Shown one piece after another: positions 32,802-41,946 of a stretch of DNA of 64,000 bases. The notes under the pieces were generated by a model. That model had not been told where the DNA came from, did not search any database, and saw only the letters and a list, made by a program, of their open reading frames with translations. Each line of letters begins with the position of its first letter. Within the stretch, counting starts at the first letter, position 1. The DNA comes from VXPQ01 sp965116435 (GTDB lineage Bacteria > Bacteroidota > Rhodothermia > Rhodothermales > VXPQ01). The DNA is taken from positions 2,418,001-2,482,000 of the forward strand of contig OZ220686.1 of NCBI GenBank assembly GCA_965116435.1, written 5' to 3'. A program made the position numbers and the translations under genes.

Positions 32802-34769
32802 TTAATTCGTGCGTGCCCGTCGCTTCTTGCCTTCGGCGATTTCCAGAACCATCCGCTCCGCGCATGCTTCGACGGATATAGTGTCCTGTTCGCCCTGTCC
32901 ATGGCGCCGCACCGAAACGGCGCCGTCGTTCTCTTCCCGTGCGCCTGTCACAAGCATGACGGGCGTCTTGTTGAGCTCGGCGCTGCGGATTTTATACCCG
33001 GCTTTTTCATTGCGGAGGTCCACGTCCGTGCGGATTCCGCGTTGCCGCAAGGCTGCGGCTACCTTCCCGGCGTATTCGTGCTGCTTGTCGGAAATCGGAA
33101 TGACGAGCGCCTGCACGGGCGCCAGCCATAGCGGGAAATTGCCCCCGCAATGTTCTATCAGCACGCCGATGAATCGCTCCAGCGAGCCGAACGGCGCCCG
33201 GTGGATCATCGCCGGGCGGTGGCGCTTGTCGTCCGCCCCGATATAGGACAGGTCGAATCGTTCGGGCAGGTTGTAGTCCAGCTGCACCGTCCCCAGTTGC
33301 CATGCGCGGCCCAGCGCGTCCTGCACCATGAAATCCAGCTTGGGGCCGTAGAAGGCCGCTTCGCCGGTCTTTTCGACCGCCTCCAGCCCCGTTTCCCGGA
33401 CCGCCTCGCGGATAGCCTGTTCGGCTTGCTCCCAGCGCGCCTGGCCTCCCTGGTATTTCTCCCGGTCCTCGGGGTCGTGCAGGGAAATCTGCGCCTTGAA
33501 ATCGGTAAAGTCCAGCGCGCCCAACACCGCCAGCGTCAGGTCGATGACGTTTTTGAATTCGTCTTTTACCTGTTCGTCGGTGCAGAAGATGTGGGCGTCG
33601 TCCTGCGTGAATCCGCGCACGCGGGTCAATCCCCCGAGTTCTCCGGACTGTTCGTACCGATAGACCGTGCCGAACTCCGCGTAGCGCACGGGAAGGTCCC
33701 GGTAGGATCGCAGCTTGTTCGCGTAGATGCGGATATGATGCGGGCAATTCATGGGTTTCAGCAGAAAGCCCTCGTCCTCGTCGTCGGCGTCCAGCATGGG
33801 CGGGAACTGGCTTTCCCGGTAGTAAGGGTAGTGCCCGCTGGTCTTGTAGAGTTCGAGCCGTCCGATGTGCGGCGTAACGACGGGTTCGTATCCCCGATCC
33901 AACTGCTCTTTTTTCAGAAAATCCATGAGCGTTTCACGCAACACGGCGCCGCGCGGCAGCCACATCGGCAATCCGGCGCCTACCTGCTTGTCGAAGGCGA
34001 ACAGCCCCAGTTCCTTGCCCAGTTTCCGGTGATCCCGCTCCGCAGCAAGCGCCAGCCGCTCCAGATGCTGGTCCAGCATGCTTTTTTTCGGGAAGCTGAC
34101 GCCGTAGATGCGCGTCAACTGAGGCCGCCGCTCGTCTCCGCGCCAGTATGCCCCGGCGATATGGAGGAGTTTGACGTGCTTGATCCGGCCTGTCGAGGGG
34201 ATATGGGGGCCTCGGCACAGATCGACGAAATCGCCCTGTCGGTAGAAGGTAATCGTGCCGTCTTCGAGGTCTTCGAGCAGCTCCAGTTTGTATTCGTCGC
34301 CCTTGTCCTCGAAATACCGGATCGCATCCGCCCTGGAGATGTCTTGCCGTTCGTACGCTGCGTCGCGGGCGGCCAGTTCGCGCATCCGCTTCTCGATGCG
34401 TTCGAGGTCCTCTGTGCCGATTTTGCGGTCGCCGACGTCTACGTCGTAGTAGAAGCCTTGCTCGATGGGCGGCCCGATCCCGAATTTGACGCCGGGAAAC
34501 AGTTCTTCGAGCGCCTCGGCCATGAGATGCGCGGTGGAATGCCAGAAGGTTGTTTGTCCGTCCGCGTCTTTCCAGGTCAGAATCTCCACGGAGGCATCCT
34601 GGTCCATGGGCCGGGTCAGGTCCCGCACTTCTCCATTGACCCGTACGGCCAATGCTTGTCGGGCGAGGCCCGCCGAAATGTTGCGGGCAAGTTCGTATCC
34701 CGTAATCCCGGCTTCGTATGGATGGACGGATCCGTCGGGGAGCGTAATGGCGATGTGATGGGCAGGCAT
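32802..34769 (-). CDS. thrS: Threonine--tRNA ligase
   Basis: The product is 655 residues. It has a TGS domain (1-65), an editing domain with its HSTAHLMAEALEELFPG metal site (about 80-95), the class II core with the MNCPHH zinc-site motif, and a C-terminal anticodon domain (LAPVQALVIPISDKQHEYA). It charges tRNA-Thr and is the first protein gene after tRNA-Val in this minus-strand run. Start MPAHHIAITLPDGSVHPYE is typical. Confidence 0.98.
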   Translation of the reverse strand: MPAHHIAITLPDGSVHPYEAGITGYELARNISAGLARQALAVRVNGEVRDLTRPMDQDASVEILTWKDADGQTTFWHSTAHLMAEALEELFPGVKFGIGPPIEQGFYYDVDVGDRKIGTEDLERIEKRMRELAARDAAYERQDISRADAIRYFEDKGDEYKLELLEDLEDGTITFYRQGDFVDLCRGPHIPSTGRIKHVKLLHIAGAYWRGDERRPQLTRIYGVSFPKKSMLDQHLERLALAAERDHRKLGKELGLFAFDKQVGAGLPMWLPRGAVLRETLMDFLKKEQLDRGYEPVVTPHIGRLELYKTSGHYPYYRESQFPPMLDADDEDEGFLLKPMNCPHHIRIYANKLRSYRDLPVRYAEFGTVYRYEQSGELGGLTRVRGFTQDDAHIFCTDEQVKDEFKNVIDLTLAVLGALDFTDFKAQISLHDPEDREKYQGGQARWEQAEQAIREAVRETGLEAVEKTGEAAFYGPKLDFMVQDALGRAWQLGTVQLDYNLPERFDLSYIGADDKRHRPAMIHRAPFGSLERFIGVLIEHCGGNFPLWLAPVQALVIPISDKQHEYAGKVAAALRQRGIRTDVDLRNEKAGYKIRSAELNKTPVMLVTGAREENDGAVSVRRHGQGEQDTISVEACAERMVLEIAEGKKRRARTN

Positions 34770-34847
34770 GATGTCCTGTACGCGCGAATGCTACGCGCTG
34801 TACAAAGTCGTTATTAAGTCGTTTGGCTCAGCGTATTTCCTGGAATG

Positions 34848-34921
34848 TGGGTCCTGACGGATTCGAACCATCGACCTCTACGATGTCAACGTAGCGCTCT
34901 AACCAACTGAGCTAAGGACCC
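34848..34921 (-). tRNA. tRNA-Val (anticodon GAC)
   Basis: The minus strand starts GGGTCCTTAGCTCAGTTGG and folds into a full cloverleaf. The acceptor stem is GGGTCCT/AGGACCC. The anticodon arm CTACG-TTGACAT-CGTAG has GAC at positions 34-36, so it reads the valine codons GUC/GUU. The T arm has GGTTCGAATCC. CCA is not encoded. It lies 79 bp upstream of thrS. Confidence 0.95.
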
Positions 34922-35035
34922 GAGCATGTATTTTTCGGCGTTTTTTGTCCGCCGTGCTTGCATGGCCGTCCGGCGAATCGGGGCAAATCCCGCAACATCG
35001 GACCGAAACGAGCGGCAGAAAAGGCCAAAGGGTTC

Positions 35036-35067
35036 CAAATATACCGCAACGAGGGGTTGTATGTCAA
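35036..35067 (-). promoter_or_regulatory. Candidate promoter TTGACA/TATATTTG for tRNA-Val and thrS cluster
   Basis: Reading the minus strand, TTGACA (35067-35062) is followed after 18 bp by TATATTTG (35043-35036). The second is a perfect match to the Bacteroidota -7 element TANNTTTG, with TTG 21 bp upstream of it as the -33 part. It sits between the stop of the 35144 gene and tRNA-Val, about 115 bp before the tRNA. Confidence 0.5.
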
Positions 35068-35143
35068 GCCGCAGGCGTATGGTTTCGAAGAATCTCCGGT
35101 GCGGGCGCCGGGCCCGCGCTTGCGAAACGGCCCGGAGCGTGGA

Positions 35144-35878
35144 TCAGAACGTATACCGCACCTGCACGAGGGGCGCGTTGGTTCCGGCGGGCGGTGCGCC
35201 GAGCCTTGTCTCGAACCGATGACGCGCCGCCGCCCGATTGGTTCGCCCGACGGCGCGCAAGGCGGAAATACCGGCGAGGAGCCGGTTGGCGGCCAGCGAT
35301 GCAATGAGTATGCTGCGTCGCCGCCGCAACGATTCGGCGTCCTCGCGGAGTTCGCGAAAGCGGAAAAAATGTTCGTCGGTATCCCAGCGCCACTGGAATG
35401 CGGGGTCCGCGGCGTATCCGAGCTGTTCCGTCGGCGCGCCGTTCCGGTACTGCGCATCGGTGAACGCTTGCGAGGACCGGTACGTGGCGGCATGCAGGTA
35501 AAACGTTCGATCCTTGCCCGCCGGATCGACGTCGGCATGGCGCGTAGCCATGGTGCGGTAACTTTCCACAAGATGATTGCGCCGCCAGGTTGCGCCCAGC
35601 AGCCCCGTCCACAAGCCTGCGTCTGTCAACGCGAAGGCGGTTCCCCAGCGGCCCCAGTTTCCGTTCCGGGCATGGCGGTGGCCCAGGCCGGGGGCGAGCA
35701 GGCTGAGCGCAAACGCCTTGCCTGCGGACGCCTTGTGCACGGAAGGCTCCATGATTTCCGGCGTTTGGGCGTGCGCCTCCCGGAGCGCGTCGGGCGCCGC
35801 TCCCCACAGGACCGCGCACAGGATCGCGCCAAGCAGCATGGCGGGCGCGCCGGAACGGGGTTCGTATGGCTTGTTCAT
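35144..35878 (-). CDS. Secreted or membrane protein, possibly DUF5683-like
   Basis: The product is 244 residues with a signal-like N-terminus (AMLLGAILCAVLWGA). A hydrophobic region with a glycine pattern follows (AFALSLLAPGLGHRHARNGN, then GTAFALTDAGLWTGLLG), and later another hydrophobic stretch (SILIASLAANRLLAGISAL). The pattern 'LLAPGLGH...NG.WGR' recalls DUF5683 membrane proteins of Bacteroidota. No catalytic motif is evident. Start 35878 (MNKPYEPRSG) is preferred to 35917. It is downstream of the partner-switching genes on the same strand. Confidence 0.65.
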   Translation of the reverse strand: MNKPYEPRSGAPAMLLGAILCAVLWGAAPDALREAHAQTPEIMEPSVHKASAGKAFALSLLAPGLGHRHARNGNWGRWGTAFALTDAGLWTGLLGATWRRNHLVESYRTMATRHADVDPAGKDRTFYLHAATYRSSQAFTDAQYRNGAPTEQLGYAADPAFQWRWDTDEHFFRFRELREDAESLRRRRSILIASLAANRLLAGISALRAVGRTNRAAARHRFETRLGAPPAGTNAPLVQVRYTF

Positions 35879-35932
35879 GGGTTGTCTTTCGTGCGGATTT
35901 CGTGTGCGGCGGGCCAAGGCTTTTCGGGCCTG

Positions 35933-36382
35933 TCAGGCGGTTTTTTCGGTGTTTGGGTCGGGCGGCCCGCCGCGAAATTTCGTCAGGCGCACCTGGTTCG
36001 TAGCGCCTTTGCTGGTGTATTCCACCTGATCCATAAGGCTGCGCATGATGTGTACGCCAAGTCCGCCTCCCCGCCGGCTCTCTGCAATCCGGAAAATGTC
36101 CGGCTCCGACCATAGTTCCGGGCGGAAGGGCCGCCCCTGGTCCTCGATACACACGGTGAATCGTTCGGCGTCGGTTGAGATGCGGATCGCAATGTCCCGC
36201 CCGTCTTCGTTGTAGGCATGTTTGATCACATTGGCGCAAGCCTCGTCTACGGCCATTGTTACCTGTGCGATCGCTTCCTCGCGGAGGCTGGCCTCGCGCG
36301 CGCATTTCTCCACGAATTGCCGCACCTTGCCCAAGTGCTGCGTTACGCCGGGGACGCGAAGGCTATGTTCGGATTCGGGCAT
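35933..36382 (-). CDS. Anti-sigma-factor serine kinase, RsbW/SpoIIAB-like ATPase
   Basis: The product is 149 residues with a GHKL ATPase fold: N box VDEACANVIKHAY, G1 motif VCIEDQGRPF and G2 region RRGGGLGVHIMRSLMD. Such kinases bind a sigma factor or other target and phosphorylate a STAS anti-anti-sigma protein. That protein is encoded by the next gene upstream (36417), 34 bp away. The ATG at 36382 follows a proline-rich frame that is only a shadow. Confidence 0.9.
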   Translation of the reverse strand: MPESEHSLRVPGVTQHLGKVRQFVEKCAREASLREEAIAQVTMAVDEACANVIKHAYNEDGRDIAIRISTDAERFTVCIEDQGRPFRPELWSEPDIFRIAESRRGGGLGVHIMRSLMDQVEYTSKGATNQVRLTKFRGGPPDPNTEKTA

Positions 36383-36416
36383 GGGGGAAGGGATTGCTCC
36401 GACGCCGGGGTATGGA

Positions 36417-36785
36417 TCAGGTAGCGTTTTCACCGGGGTTCGCCTCGAATTGCCGGATGGCTTCCTGTTCTTCTGCGACAATATCGAACAGCAACGGAAA
36501 ACCCAGCAGGTCGAATATGTTGAATACGCTGGCCTGGAGTCCCGCAATCTTGATGTCTCCTCCGGCCTCGCGCATTTCCTCGATATACGCCATGAATACG
36601 CCCAGGCCGGCGCTGGAAATGTACTTCAGGTGCTTGCCGTTGACGACGATGCAGTACTGTGCTTCTTCCCGGCACTTTTGCAGCGCGGCTTCCAGTTCGG
36701 ATGCGGTGTGCGCATCCAGTTCGCCATTCAGATCAAGAATGCGAATATGTGCTTCCTTGCGGAATCCAACCGAAAAATTGCTCAT
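36417..36785 (-). CDS. STAS-domain anti-anti-sigma factor
   Basis: The product is 122 residues covering one STAS domain. The phosphorylatable serine is in KYISSAGLGVFM (about residues 54-65). It starts MSNFSVGFRKEAHIRILDL. In partner switching its dephosphorylated form frees the target of the kinase by binding the kinase. Its ATG overlaps the stop of the PP2C gene by 4 bp (ATGA at 36782), so phosphatase and substrate are made together. Confidence 0.92.
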   Translation of the reverse strand: MSNFSVGFRKEAHIRILDLNGELDAHTASELEAALQKCREEAQYCIVVNGKHLKYISSAGLGVFMAYIEEMREAGGDIKIAGLQASVFNIFDLLGFPLLFDIVAEEQEAIRQFEANPGENAT

Positions 36786-38977
36786 GTCGTCGGGGAGTTC
36801 GTATGATGTTCCATGCCGTTCCATTGCATGACCACGAGGGTCATGTCGTCGTCGTAGTCGGTACGTCCAATGTACTCGTGAAGGTCCGCGAGGAGCGCTT
36901 CGTAGATCGTCGACACGTCCTGTCGCCGGTGCGTTTTGAGGGCGTCGATCAGGCGCTCGTGTCCGTATTGGGTTCCCTCGCCATTCCTGCTTTCGACGAT
37001 TCCGTCCGTATATACCGCCACCGTGTCGCCGGGCTGGAGCGAAATATGTTCTTCCTCGAGGGCTTCGCGGAAGTAGCTGGTCTGGTTTAGTCCGAGGCCG
37101 AGTCCTTGCGGGCGCACGGAACGCCCTGCTCCGTCCCGGGAAACGATCACGGGTTCGCAATGTCCGGCGCGGGCCAGGCTCAGCGTGCCCGCGCACACGT
37201 CGATTACGCCGTAGACCGCCGTGACGAAGATGCCGCGTTCGAGCGTGGAAGAAAGCGCTGCGTTGGCCAGGGTGAGAAAATCCACCGGTCCCGGCGTCAT
37301 GCGCGCAGTGGCCCGGAAGATGCCCTGTAGTTCCGCCATGTAGAACGCCGCGGAGGCGCCCTTGCCGGATACGTCCGCAATGATGAACGCCAGCCGTTCC
37401 TCGTCAAGCTTCAGGAAATCGTAATAATCGCCGCCGACCTCCCAGGCGGGAATACTGGAGGCGACGAGGGCCAGGCCCTGCATCTCGGGCAGGTCGCGCG
37501 GCAGGAGCCTGCGTTGCGCTTCGCGGGCGATATCCAGCTCGCGCGCGAGGCGTTCCCGTTCGATCTGTTCTTCGAAAAGGCGTGCATTGTCCAGCGCAAT
37601 GGCGGCCTGGGCGGCATAGGCGCCGATCGCTTCGATATCGTCCTGCTCGAATCCCTGCGCGATGTCCTTGGCCACGAAAAGCCCGCCCAGTAGCGTATCG
37701 CGCGTGATGAGGGGCGTCATCAGCATGGCGCCGATCGGGTCGCCCGGATTGCCCCGGACGCGGCGGTCCTCGTGGGCTTTTTGCAGCATCACCGCTTCGC
37801 GCCGGTTCTCGAGTTCCTCGTACAGCGCCGCCACGTCCGTCATGGTTTCGACGTCCTCGGCGGTGGTGTTCCATGCCGCCACGACCTGCGGGCGGAGCGA
37901 GCCGCTTCGTTCGTCTTCAATGGCCAGCCAGGCCATCTCCGCCACGCCGGTCTCCACGGGGGTTTTCGTAATGGCGAGATGCAGTTTGTCGGGGTCGAAC
38001 GCTTGATTGACGAGATTCGTCAGCGAGTACATGGCGGAGACTTCCCCGACCTTGCGCCGAAAATCTCCGGTAGTAGGCAGGTGAAAAATCAGAAAAAGAA
38101 ACGACGTTACGCAATACAACAGGCCAAAGGCCAAGGCGACCAGCGTGAATTGGTCGAGGGGGTAGCTGGCGTGGCGTATGTACATGAAATGGGCCGGCAG
38201 AAACCCGTCTGCGGGCAAGATGCCCACGAGCAACAGAAGAAGCAGGACGGAGAGGCCGATGCCCGCCGCCTTGGCCCGAAACGAGAGGAAAACGATCCAC
38301 GATACCCGGAACGAGTTCAGGATCATCAGGCCGATGACCGGAATAATGGCCACGAATTGCACGATATCGGCTTCTTCCGCAGGGTCTTTCAGAATGGCGA
38401 GCAGCGAAAAGACGCCCATGGCGAGGAGCATGAGGCGCCAGTTTCGCTGGCTTTGCTTCGTGCGCTTGAACAGCACCAGGTCCTGAAAGCGCAGCAACAG
38501 GTAAAAGGCCAAGATCGCCCGCAAGAAACTGATCACATGCATCTTGACCACCGTGGCGAACGTAAGCGGAACGCCGGTGTCGTATTCGAAGCCCAGTAAG
38601 GCGGGATTGGCCGGCAGGTTCTCCGGGGCCGTGCCGGTAATGCCTACCATCAACCGGATGACGCCTGCCGCAAGTATGCCCAGCAGCAAGGTGGTCCAGA
38701 ATATTTTGAGGGGGGCGACCGGTCGTTGCTTCAGGAAATACGCCAGCAGAAACCAGAACAGCGCGAACCCTGTGACGACCACCATCTGGTACATGAAATC
38801 CACCGCCACATGCCAGGGCGCGCCAGACACCCATTCGAATACGTTGTACGCCGCGCCAAGGGCGAAACATACCAGCGCGGCTGCGATAAAGGCGAGGCGA
38901 TGCTTCCGGTTGCGCAACGCCACGTCGATATATCCCTGTCCGCTTCGGAGAATCCTGTTTGCGAAATGATTGGACAC
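36782..38977 (-). CDS. 7TM-GAF-PP2C (SpoIIE-like) serine phosphatase
   Basis: The product is 731 residues from a GTG start. About seven to eight membrane helices fill residues 28-300. A GAF-like sensor follows (about 310-470, DTLLGGLFVAKDIAQGFEQDD), then a short coiled linker (ERERLARELDIAREAQRRLL). The C-terminal domain is a PP2C/SpoIIE phosphatase (WEVGGDYYDFLKLDE, FIIADVSGKGASAAFYMAEL, YDDDMTLVVMQ). It would sense a membrane or small-molecule cue and dephosphorylate the STAS protein encoded right after it. The operon order is phosphatase, STAS, kinase; the sigma-factor target is not in the window. Confidence 0.92.
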   Translation of the reverse strand: MSNHFANRILRSGQGYIDVALRNRKHRLAFIAAALVCFALGAAYNVFEWVSGAPWHVAVDFMYQMVVVTGFALFWFLLAYFLKQRPVAPLKIFWTTLLLGILAAGVIRLMVGITGTAPENLPANPALLGFEYDTGVPLTFATVVKMHVISFLRAILAFYLLLRFQDLVLFKRTKQSQRNWRLMLLAMGVFSLLAILKDPAEEADIVQFVAIIPVIGLMILNSFRVSWIVFLSFRAKAAGIGLSVLLLLLLVGILPADGFLPAHFMYIRHASYPLDQFTLVALAFGLLYCVTSFLFLIFHLPTTGDFRRKVGEVSAMYSLTNLVNQAFDPDKLHLAITKTPVETGVAEMAWLAIEDERSGSLRPQVVAAWNTTAEDVETMTDVAALYEELENRREAVMLQKAHEDRRVRGNPGDPIGAMLMTPLITRDTLLGGLFVAKDIAQGFEQDDIEAIGAYAAQAAIALDNARLFEEQIERERLARELDIAREAQRRLLPRDLPEMQGLALVASSIPAWEVGGDYYDFLKLDEERLAFIIADVSGKGASAAFYMAELQGIFRATARMTPGPVDFLTLANAALSSTLERGIFVTAVYGVIDVCAGTLSLARAGHCEPVIVSRDGAGRSVRPQGLGLGLNQTSYFREALEEEHISLQPGDTVAVYTDGIVESRNGEGTQYGHERLIDALKTHRRQDVSTIYEALLADLHEYIGRTDYDDDMTLVVMQWNGMEHHTNSPTT

Positions 38978-39189
38978 GCGCCGCCTGTCGGATGAGAATG
39001 GAGTCTTTTGATACGGAGAATGCGCCGCGCGGTTCTTGCTTCGCCCGGCTTATTCGCTTGATTCGGTAACTTTGCGATGGCTTGATACGTAAACGAAAGG
39101 TTATGCCCTTTGCGTACATTTGCTGCGCAGATTCTGTCTTTTTTACGATTTCTTCCTGTATCCAGCGTGTATCGAGGCGTCCAGGCCGC

Positions 39190-41034
39190 ATGAAACGATC
39201 CGGTATAATACGGCTTCAGGTATTGCTGCTTGTCGCGGCGACGCTGCTTGTCCTGTGGCGCGCCCGGAGGCCTCCTCCTCCCCTCAAAGGACTGATTGCG
39301 TACTCGGATATTTCCGCCGGGCGGTTGTTGCACGAGACGTTTCGCGTCGAGAAGCCGGTGCGCGTCGCGCTGGACGCCGTAGGGTCTTTCGAGGCGGACG
39401 AAGATTCGGAAAGCAGGGCCCTGGCCGCCTACGGCTGGGTGTTGCGGCGAGAAGATCGCGCGGTGGTCTGGGACATGCACTCGCCATGGCTGGAAAGGCG
39501 GGGGAACACGCTGGCCGTCATTACGGATACGGTCGCCTTGTCGCCGGGCGTCTACGACGTGTATTTTACTTCGTACGGAAACCGGGACGATTCCCCGCTG
39601 GGCTTGTCGTTTCTGGATGGACTACTGGATTGGTCGGCGGACGACCGGCATGAATGGCGCGGCGATGCGGACAAGTGGCGGATGGCGGTGCGTCCGCTGA
39701 GGAATTCGGATGCCGGGCGCATCTACCTCGATGCGGAGGCGCCGGCCTTTCCGCCCGGCGAGGAGACGTTGCTCTGGACGTCGGCGCCTATGGAGGGGCG
39801 GGAAACCGTCGAATATATGTTTCGGGCGACCCGGCCTGCGGAGGTGCGTGTGTACGCGGTGGGCGAAATAGACGATGTGCGGATGGATTATGGCTGGATC
39901 GAAGAGGCGTTCACCGGGGAGCGGGCGTGGGACATGCGGCGCGGGAATACGGAGCCGGCCGGCGGGTGGGACGTCAATCGTTTGTTCGACGGGACCGTTG
40001 CGCTGGCGCCCGGCCTGTACCGCACCGTTTTTCGCACCGATCCGCGGCAGAACCATGGGGATTGGGTGCGCAATCCGCCGTTCGATCCCGGCGGGTGGGG
40101 CGTTTCGTTGTTCGCCGCCGCGCCGGAGGCCGTGCAGCCGTTCGATTTGTGGGAAGATCGGGAGCCGTTCATCCGTATTCAGCGCGTCGGGGACGATGAG
40201 CGGCATGTTGCGCGGTTTCGCGTCCGCACGCCGGCCCGGATCGCCGTGGATGCGCTGGGGGAAATGAAGGACGACGACCGGTACGATTACGCGACCATTG
40301 CGGACGAACGTTCCGGGCGGGTCGTATGGGACATGACCACAGAGCATTCCTTGCCTGCGAAGGGCTACCACAACTGGCGCGCGCTGGCTTTTCTGGAGGT
40401 ATCGCCCGGGGTCTATACGGTTACCTACCAGAGCGACGAGTCGCATTCGTACGACGGCTGGTCGCATGGCGAACCGGATCACCCGGAGCGATGGGGCGTG
40501 GCGTTGTTCGAGGTGGACGAAGATGCGGGGGCCGGTGCGATCGAAGTGCTTGAGGCGGACACGGAAGCGCCCGCCACGGCGCCGACTGCGTCAGGCGATT
40601 CGGTGGTTTCGGTGGTGGCGCCTGTTGTGACTGGAGAGCGGGCGCAGCCCTTGTTTCCAGAGGGCACGCTGGTCGATCTGACGGAGCTCGGCAACGGGGA
40701 GCATCATGCGTTTCCGTTTACGTTCGACGGGGACGGTTTCCTGCGCATTCGGGCCGTGGGGGAGGTGTCCCTGAGCGAACAGTATGATTACGGATGGATC
40801 GAGAATGCGGACACCGGGGAAACCGTTTGGGAAATGACCTGGCAGAATACGATTCCCGCCGGGGGCGACGACCGCAACAGAATGTTTCGCGGCACGCTTT
40901 CCTTGCCTGCAGGCACGTATATTGTCAACTTCAGGACGGATTTTTCCCATGCCTACGGAGATTTCGGAGATATTCCGCCCGACGAGCCGGAGGCCTGGGG
41001 GATTCAGGTGTTTGGTGCGGAAGAGGGGCGGTAG
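39190..41034 (+). CDS. Secreted protein with four repeated WGxxLF-ending modules
   Basis: The product is 614 residues. An N-terminal hydrophobic segment (VLLLVAATLLVLW) anchors or exports it. Four similar modules follow at about residues 40-160, 185-310, 315-440 and 500-612. Each has 'Y.W/Y...G..VWxM' (VVWDM, RAWDM, VVWDM, TVWEM), then 'G.Y.v.f.tD.sH.' and ends 'WGV.LF' (WGVSLF, WGVALF, WGIQVF). A Thr/Pro/Val linker separates modules three and four. I do not recognise the domain; it may be a beta-sandwich of carbohydrate- or ligand-binding kind. It is the last gene before the accessory island. Confidence 0.75.
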   Translation: MKRSGIIRLQVLLLVAATLLVLWRARRPPPPLKGLIAYSDISAGRLLHETFRVEKPVRVALDAVGSFEADEDSESRALAAYGWVLRREDRAVVWDMHSPWLERRGNTLAVITDTVALSPGVYDVYFTSYGNRDDSPLGLSFLDGLLDWSADDRHEWRGDADKWRMAVRPLRNSDAGRIYLDAEAPAFPPGEETLLWTSAPMEGRETVEYMFRATRPAEVRVYAVGEIDDVRMDYGWIEEAFTGERAWDMRRGNTEPAGGWDVNRLFDGTVALAPGLYRTVFRTDPRQNHGDWVRNPPFDPGGWGVSLFAAAPEAVQPFDLWEDREPFIRIQRVGDDERHVARFRVRTPARIAVDALGEMKDDDRYDYATIADERSGRVVWDMTTEHSLPAKGYHNWRALAFLEVSPGVYTVTYQSDESHSYDGWSHGEPDHPERWGVALFEVDEDAGAGAIEVLEADTEAPATAPTASGDSVVSVVAPVVTGERAQPLFPEGTLVDLTELGNGEHHAFPFTFDGDGFLRIRAVGEVSLSEQYDYGWIENADTGETVWEMTWQNTIPAGGDDRNRMFRGTLSLPAGTYIVNFRTDFSHAYGDFGDIPPDEPEAWGIQVFGAEEGR

Positions 41035-41072
41035 GGGGTATGAAGGAGATCGAAACAGAGAAGGAAACCGTC

Positions 41073-41537
41073 ATGCCATTTCGTTATCCAGCCCGGTTCC
41101 GGTCCGATTCTCCTGGAGAGATCGTCGTTTCGTTTCGGGATTTTCCGGAATGTCTTACTTCCGGTGCTGATATGTTCGAGGCGCTTGAGGAGGCGCGCGA
41201 TGCGCTGGAAGAAGCGGTTGCCGGCCGCATTGCCGACGGCGAACCCATTCCAGAACCCAGCCCCCGTCGCGATGGCGAACATTTTGTGACTGTTCCGCCG
41301 GACATGGCGGCAAAGGTTGCGGATGTTATTTCGTTGCGGAGCGACGAAAAGGACAACGTGTTGTTGGCGGGCCAGGCGGATGTGCACAGGCGGGCTGCGG
41401 CCGTCCGTGTGTTTGGGTTCGACGAAAAGGCATGGCGTATCGTGCGTCGCATGCTGGGCCTGCGATGGCGCAATAAACGATTGACACGGTTGGAGGAAAC
41501 GGACTTCTTGGCCGAGGATGTCCAGAAAGCCGGGTAA
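41073..41537 (+). CDS. HicB-like antitoxin with degenerate HTH tail, no HicA partner
   Basis: The product is 154 residues from the ATG at 41073 (AAGGAAA 6 nt upstream); an ATG at 41040 adds 11 residues. The N-terminal HicB fold is clear: FRYPARFRSDSPGEIVVSFR, DFPECLTSGADMFEAL, ARDALEEAVAGRIADGEPIP. In relatives an XRE-type DNA-binding domain follows. Here the matching part (FDEKAWRIVRRMLGLRWRNK) is recognisable but carries odd extra residues. HicB normally neutralises the HicA mRNA interferase, and no hicA is adjacent. It opens the accessory island. Confidence 0.75.
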   Translation: MPFRYPARFRSDSPGEIVVSFRDFPECLTSGADMFEALEEARDALEEAVAGRIADGEPIPEPSPRRDGEHFVTVPPDMAAKVADVISLRSDEKDNVLLAGQADVHRRAAAVRVFGFDEKAWRIVRRMLGLRWRNKRLTRLEETDFLAEDVQKAG

Positions 41538-41724
41538 GATTATCGTTAGAGACGTTCTCATCGCAAACGCAGCTCCAGGGGATACGACCGTACCCTGTGC
41601 CTGCTTCCTAACGATCTTCGATCTCTCCAAGCGCATCACGGACGTTGCGGCCTTCGGGGCGGTGCCCAAGGAGCATCTCTTCCGCCAGTATCTCCGGAGC
41701 CGCCGTAGCGAAGGGCTGGAGTGA
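41518..41724 (+). CDS. Short ORF of unknown function overlapping hicB-like gene
   Basis: A 68-residue frame (MSRKPGKIIVRDVLIANAAP) begins 20 bp before the hicB-like stop and ends just before the R1 repeat. I recognise no family. It could be a truncated second gene of the toxin-antitoxin pair or a chance frame; codon use does not decide it. Confidence 0.3.
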   Translation: MSRKPGKIIVRDVLIANAAPGDTTVPCACFLTIFDLSKRITDVAAFGAVPKEHLFRQYLRSRRSEGLE

Positions 41725-41788
41725 GCCGTTTCCTTACGTCTACAAATTTTTGGTAATTCTGGAAAAATTCTTGTATTCACCTCATTTT

Positions 41789-41922
41789 CCTTACTTTTCA
41801 AGTATTTCTTTACATTTCAAAATAATTCCTCCATTTTCAGATTCGCCTTACCTTTCTGAATTTCTCATACCCATCCTCTGCGTTTCTGCCCCGCAGGCCC
41901 TATCCCCCCCGCACGCGGAACG
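41789..41922 (+). repeat. R1 repeat, copy 1
   Basis: This ~134-bp sequence, AT-rich at the start (CCTTACTTTTCAAGTATTTC) and GC-rich at the end (CCGCAGGCCCTATC ... CGCACGCGGAACG), recurs at 48418 and 50134 in the same orientation. Across the three copies the AT-rich half (TTCAGATTCGCCTTAC) is almost identical. It contains no gene. Confidence 0.85.
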
Positions 41923-41946
41923 AAAAAGTGGGGCGGGCGGCTTCGT

